64,000 nt of DNA from Channa striata (Eukaryota; Chordata; Actinopteri; Anabantiformes; Channidae), in the NCBI GenBank assembly GCA_033026295.1, contig CM065176.1, positions 9,217,945-9,281,944 of the forward strand. Reading direction: 5' to 3'. Made by a program: the position numbers and the translations under genes. The first letter of the stretch is position 1, and every line of letters starts with the position of its first letter. Shown here one piece after another: positions 58,608 to 64,000 of this stretch. The notes beneath the pieces were generated by a model, which was not told the DNA's origin, searched no databases, and worked only from the letters and a program-made list of their open reading frames with translations.

Positions 58608-61182
58608 CCTTGTTAGAAACACCCTGAAAAGAGTTGGGGCGTTTGTCTAAAGCGTTTTTGTAAATGCGACCATGTGTATGCAGTGACACAGTTCCTGGAG
58701 AAATATTGGGCCTGTGCATGTTCGAGTGACACCATCTTTTTTTTTTTTTTTTTTAAATGTAAAACTATAGCCTGCATGGAGACTGGAGGGGCATTTGAAC
58801 TTATTATCATCATAACTGAGAGGAAATTAGAGCGAGGGAGGGTGAGTGGATGAAACTGTATTAAATGTAGTGCCACTGCCATTTTCTCATTATGCTGCAG
58901 TAAATTCATGCAGATTACATGACAAAGCTCTGCTTGGCAACTTTCTCCCCTGATAGAAGCACTTGTTTGAACATGAGGCACATGATTTGAATATCTGTAA
59001 TCCATGCTGAAATCAACAGGCCAGATGAACTTTTTGGCACCCTCTTACCACCACATTGAGCGGGATTTTCTTCCCCCAAAAATGCCTAAGCTATTTAGAC
59101 TTAGGCTTAAAATCACTTGAAAGAGGGAAAACAGCAAGGCGAAAGTTGTTTGATTTGTCTTTCCCATGTGGACCTCAGATATCCTGGAACTTCAGTGAGA
59201 AGAAAATCTGAACCTCTCCAGTCATTCAAACTCTTCAGGAAACTTTTAATCTCCTAAGTGTCTGCCTCGTGATTATAATATCTCTGTGATGTTGCCTCAT
59301 GAAATTTGCCTGAGTACTATGGCCCTAAGTATTTGAGCTATGAGGCAATACAGTGAAAAGCATAGCCCCCTCATATGAGAACACAACAGTGAATAATTAA
59401 TAACCTTGCTCCCAATTCCAGGAAAACAATAGCATATTGTAGGAACACTGCACTAATTTAACTAGAGGAGAGACGGCAAAAAAAAAAAAAAAAAAAAAAA
59501 CAACAGTCGAACAACTTCCACAAAATGTGGAGTGCATCGCCATTGTAACGACGCATGTCTGCATGAGTTTCCTTGCACTTATTGTACCCACCGAGGCTCT
59601 CCACACTTTTTCTCTGGCTGTGTTGCATGTGCATATAGTGCATCCTGTATAATATTGTAGTGTAATGTTGTTTCCCTTTGAGATTAATCAAAACCCATTA
59701 AATACCCCTCTCTCACCTGCTGGCAGTATGCGAGGTGGAAGTGCACATGCAGGAAGCTATTTTCCACAGGCCTCCTCTCTTGGCTGTCAGCTCCCATTAA
59801 GGGGGAAGGTGTCATATCTGTAACACAGCTGAGTGCAGATGGCAGAGTGGAGGGGATGGCTCACCGATTTAAACAATGATTAATGAACAGAGATGGAAAA
59901 CAAATTACATTGGACTATTGGAGGCAGGGAATTGTTTTTATGAAAATGTTAATTGTGTCTGCCAGGCTGATACCAGGAGTGGGGGAAGGGTGGAGTGAGG
60001 GCAAGGCAGCGAGGCAACCGAGGGGCTAGTGATAGGACGTCTACTACTCCCCTGGCTCAGATTATCGGCGTGTCTCAGCATGCAGTGTTTAATACCATAC
60101 CTTGGCTTTAAGACCTCTAATGTGCCATAACTTTCAAGGTTTGCCTTTTTATGATGAACCCCATGAAGAATTGTCGCCCACCACCGCACCAATTAGCGTT
60201 ATCTCTAATAATAAGTGGTTGTAAGTGACGAGAGAAGGCGCCCCGTTCTAGTTGTAATTATTGCAGGCGGGTGCAGCTGCACTACTTAGGGAGATGATGA
60301 TAATTATTTTTCTTTTTTTTTTCATTGCGGGTTGATTATTTAAGAGCATCATACACTCATCAGAGTAATCAGGAGAGAGTGATTAGTGAAAATCCACGAG
60401 GCTAACAGCTGCCACATTAAACACTTGCCTCTGTTGCCAACACATAGAGGCAGAGCCTTTCCACAGGACAGAGACGAAGGAAAGCACTTCACCTTCAACT
60501 CCAGGACCACATGTGTTTGTTAGAAAGTCAAGGCTCAGGGCACACAGAGAATTAGTGTAAACAGAGCGCCCCATGAAAAGGCATGTTGTTGTGAACCAAG
60601 GTCAATCTTCAGCGCTTTGATTCACAAGTGCAGCAGTGCGCTGAAGGGGAGTAAAAGTTTGATACGGCATTTTTTTGGAAGTGTGGGAAACAGAGATAGT
60701 TGCTGTGCAGCGACCTTGCCCTCCTCTTGAATCGCATCCTGCTCTAGAAAAAATGGGTAAACTCCTAATGTTCTGCTGAACACAGGCTGCCGATGTAACA
60801 CCCAATCTGATCCCATCACCCCCCAAAAAAAAAAAAAAAAAAAAAAAGCCAAACATCTCAATTAGAGATGTGTGTCACGGCCATGTCCGGTGTTCATACA
60901 GTGTTGCTTGCCACTGTGTAAGGCCTGCTAAACTAAGGGCTAATTCTCTTAGCCCAGATGTTGCCTGAGTATAGTCCTGGGATCCCACTGGGTTGATGAG
61001 CTCAATCAGTGAAATGATGAAAAGATGATTTTGTCCCTGTAATTACAGTGTGTAAACTACTTAGCTAGGATTGCAAAGGAAGTCATTTTCTAATTACGCT
61101 GGTACCCCGTTGTCTAATGGTGGATGTTTTGTTGTTTTAGAGAGCGCAGGAGAGAGAGGAAGATCGAGAGGAGAAATATATA

Positions 61183-61245
61183 CGTGTGTGTGTGTGTGTG
61201 TGCGTGTGTGTGTGTTTAGGAGAGAGAGAGAGAGAGAGAGAGAGG
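61183..61245 (+). repeat. Compound GT/GA microsatellite
   Basis: A GT tract (61183-61214, with one CG interruption) is followed by a GA tract (61219-61243). Confidence 0.95.
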
Positions 61246-64000
61246 AACTTCATGAGGGGCCTGTGCTCTGCTGCTGCGGCTGAAAAACGACCATCACAAG
61301 GGCAAGATGGCTGCCAAATGAGAGTTCATTGAATTATCAGCCCAGTTAATGTGCCTTGGATTATGCTCTTTGTTTGTCAGTTTTTTCCTGTAGATGCCAT
61401 AGCTTAATGAGATACTGTAAGTGGCATTACCAGACTCCTGCTGTGATTTTGTGATGACTCGTTTAATGACTTTTGTTTTAGTGCCTCCAAGTGCTTTAGC
61501 ACATTGAAAGTAGACACTAGATCGAGGTTTTTTCCCAGTGTTTGCCTTCCATCTTTGCCACCTCTTTGCTGTTTTGCCAGTATTTAGCTGCACAAATATG
61601 ACGCAAAAAAAGCAAAACTACTCTGTCTCTTTAAATGATATACGGACAACAGTTTGCATTGGCTTTCGCGCACGGGAGGAAGTACTTTGCGAGAAAGGAA
61701 AACATGTCAGTGTGTTGCACACTGAAGAAGCTCCATTCTTTGAGATCTGTGTGAGTTCTGTTGGAGCTGGCTGCCGTCCTGCAGGGCCCAACCATCTGAT
61801 GCAGCCTACACCATGTGGATAGGCTTCTCTTGTGGAAGGCATCCCCTACGCACCCCACACTGTTAACACACCCCATCCTACGCCAAAGCTTTGTTTGTGT
61901 CCAGAAAGAACAGGTGGTCTGTGCAAACAAGAGCAACTGTTTACACATTAGTGATTTAAAATACATTCTATATGCACATGCTTGTCTGTGTGCGCGCTGT
62001 GTGTGTACGAGAGAGACAGCAGGAGGAGAGAGCCGAGGAGACACTGTTTATATGTCCTTGTTCTGGGCTGTGTGTGAGAGCAATTGAAAGCATCAGACGA
62101 AGCTCATGCAAAGTTTAAATATGACACACATACTGACTGTAATGAGGTCATGATGCTGCATGGTTCCTCCAGTGCGCTCGTGTTTCACGCGTACGCGTAT
62201 TTACTTTTCCAACAACTCGTACAGGTACGATCACAGCTGGCCGCCGCCAAGCAAACCTGTTGTTTTCGGCCTGATTTGCAGTTGCCGTGCCCTGTAGCTC
62301 CTAGTTTGTTGCCAGAGGAACGTATTTTCCCTCTGTTGCATTCAAGGCCACTAATCTGCATTACTGAATGAGACAAACAAAATTAATCGAAAGCCTCCTT
62401 TCAGTGAACATGTGAAAGAGCTGCCTCCCAAGTCACCGCACATCACCACTGCTCCACATGCACGCCAGATTTATTTTCACAGGACTCGAGCCAGATTTTT
62501 GATAGTTGTAAAAGGAATGGCATAGATTTACTGCATCCACAACAAATGTGTATGTATTCCTTTATGAGTTCTTTAGCTATTACTCACAAGGAGCTAGTTT
62601 GTCAGTGCTGTGTGTGCTCTTTTTGTGCTCTGTACTCCCACAGTAATGAATGGTGCTGGTTAGACTATTCTGTCTCCGTCAGGCTTTTGGGGGGCCTACA
62701 GAGAAGCTCCTATAGGGTTTCATTAATCTGGCTGTCAGAAAGTATATGGGTGCTATCTTTTGTACAGGTCATGGTGGGCAGCTGTGTTACCACTGCCCTC
62801 TCCCTCGTACTAGCTCTTCATTCCCTGACAGGGCAGTCCATGGGATGGTTGGCTGGCTGACTTGCTGTCAAGCGAGTGTGGGAGAGACAGGAGGGGGCAA
62901 AATGCACGGCACGTGGTTTAACTGTCTGTACATAAGCCTACTCTATAATAATGAATAAAACAATTGTTTTCTGCGGGCTGGGAAGTCAGGGAATTCCAGG
63001 AATTTTGAAAGCTGTGATCTCTTGTTATGTGCGATTGCGAAGTAGGCAGAGGCAGGTCACAAAAAATCTGGGTCGTCAAAAGATGTGTTTAACATTTCAT
63101 TGTATTGTTAGTGGATGCGAGCTGTTGATATCTGTATGAAACTGTGTCATACTTAAACATCTATATAATGACGATCACATTTGTCATTATGTGACTGAAT
63201 CAATACGTATTTTATGATTGTATGACCAGCCTGGATGGGGCACCACTTATTGATATAAGTATGTTCACAGAGTGTACACCGTGCATATATTTTCAAACAA
63301 CCTCCAAATGAATCTAAAAATATGGAGAAAAAGGAGAGAAATCGGAAGAAAGTGTAAATATTAAATTCCCCTTAGTTTTCCAGGCTTTGCAAACAAACAC
63401 TGTAATTCTTGAGCATCTGTGCATTAGAATGTTTCGTGATTTTGTAATTTTTATAATTCTAGATAACATTAGATGTGTCACTGCGAGCTTATTGTGCAGC
63501 TCGTGGTGCATTCGTCGTAGTTTTCTGCTCAACCATCAACATAAATTATTAATGCTTGTTAACTGCTGTTAAAAAGAAATATGAAATATGCAGTACTCAT
63601 CTATAAATTGTATTCATGTGTTTCATTCCAGTGTCAACTCGCAATGGATTTACAATATTGTCCATCCATCACGGCTGACAATATGGTGCAACTACAAAGT
63701 AAAACTGTTATATGTGCAGCCTCTCGTAGATTAAACACTGAAATTCGGAGTCCTCAGCACGACAGCAGTGAGAGTAAATCCAAGGATGTTCGATATTGTC
63801 AGATCTGAAATCACCCAATATGCACAGATCCCATAGCTGGTTTCCATGTGTATGTGTCACATTTTTTTTCCGTTTATTGCCTGTGCTAAATAACACCTGC
63901 TCCTTGTTCATCTCTGCGCGGCCACACCTAAGAGGTGCTACTGTGACACGATGCTTAATAACAATCAAGCACTCTCTCAATCCGAACCGAAGCAGCCTAA

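Larger units (their letters stand above)
57684..64000 (+). other. Putative long first intron or regulatory territory
   Basis: No coding exon is supported here. Blocks at about 58430-58560, 58760-58990, 59700-60560, 61290-61510 and 62330-62500 are non-repetitive, balanced in composition and dense in TAATTA, ATTAG and AATGATTAAT type homeodomain sites, as expected of developmental enhancers. Between them are simple repeats. Conservation itself cannot be tested here. Confidence 0.4.

Noticed and set aside
1..64000. CRISPR arrays, operons, prophage or integrated virus
   Set aside because: No regularly spaced direct repeats, no dense same-strand gene strings and no viral gene sets. All recognised genes are spliced vertebrate genes.

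Overview
The window is vertebrate nuclear DNA, most likely from a percomorph-type teleost fish. Genes are split by GT-AG introns, microsatellites are frequent, and interspersed repeats of kinds common in fish genomes are scattered through introns and spacers. There are no operons, CRISPR arrays or other prokaryotic features. I recognise five protein-coding genes and a probable sixth promoter or first exon.

Left part (1 to about 34.5 kb): the 5' end of srgap1 on the minus strand. Three coding exons give the first 141 residues of its F-BAR domain. They are separated by introns of about 25.3 kb and 4.7 kb, and the gene runs off the left edge. The introns hold repeats: an intact-ended 540-bp non-autonomous hAT transposon with an 8-bp target duplication (374-913), two related retroposon 3' tails (8.8-9.5 kb), a tRNA-like SINE head (7.9 kb), several copies of one fish repeat, and a nested insertion (24.9-25.3 kb).

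Middle (35.2 to 42.7 kb): rxylt1 (complete, 6 exons, minus), then uqcrfs1 (complete, 2 exons, plus) starting only 415 bp away head to head, then a c19orf12-like gene (2 coding exons, minus). From what I know of the human map, SRGAP1 and RXYLT1 are neighbours on 12q14, while UQCRFS1, C19orf12, URI1 and ZNF536 share 19q12-q13. The rxylt1/uqcrfs1 gap therefore looks like the junction of two ancestral gene blocks.

Right part (44.4 to 64 kb): uri1 (complete, 11 coding exons, plus, 492 residues), a 3-kb spacer, then a CpG-rich segment at about 57.1-57.7 kb ending in a good splice donor. It is followed by more than 6 kb of gene-free sequence rich in homeodomain-like AT motifs. By synteny this may be the first non-coding exon and regulatory territory of znf536, but no coding exon is visible to prove it.

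The genes do not form one pathway. They cover Slit-Robo and Rho signalling with membrane curvature (srgap1), Golgi O-mannosyl glycan synthesis on dystroglycan (rxylt1), respiratory complex III (uqcrfs1), a mitochondrial/ER membrane protein (c19orf12-like), and prefoldin-like RNA polymerase assembly (uri1). I found no convincing new biological system. The points most worth checking are the shortened presequence of the Rieske protein and the compact head-to-head promoter at the synteny junction.
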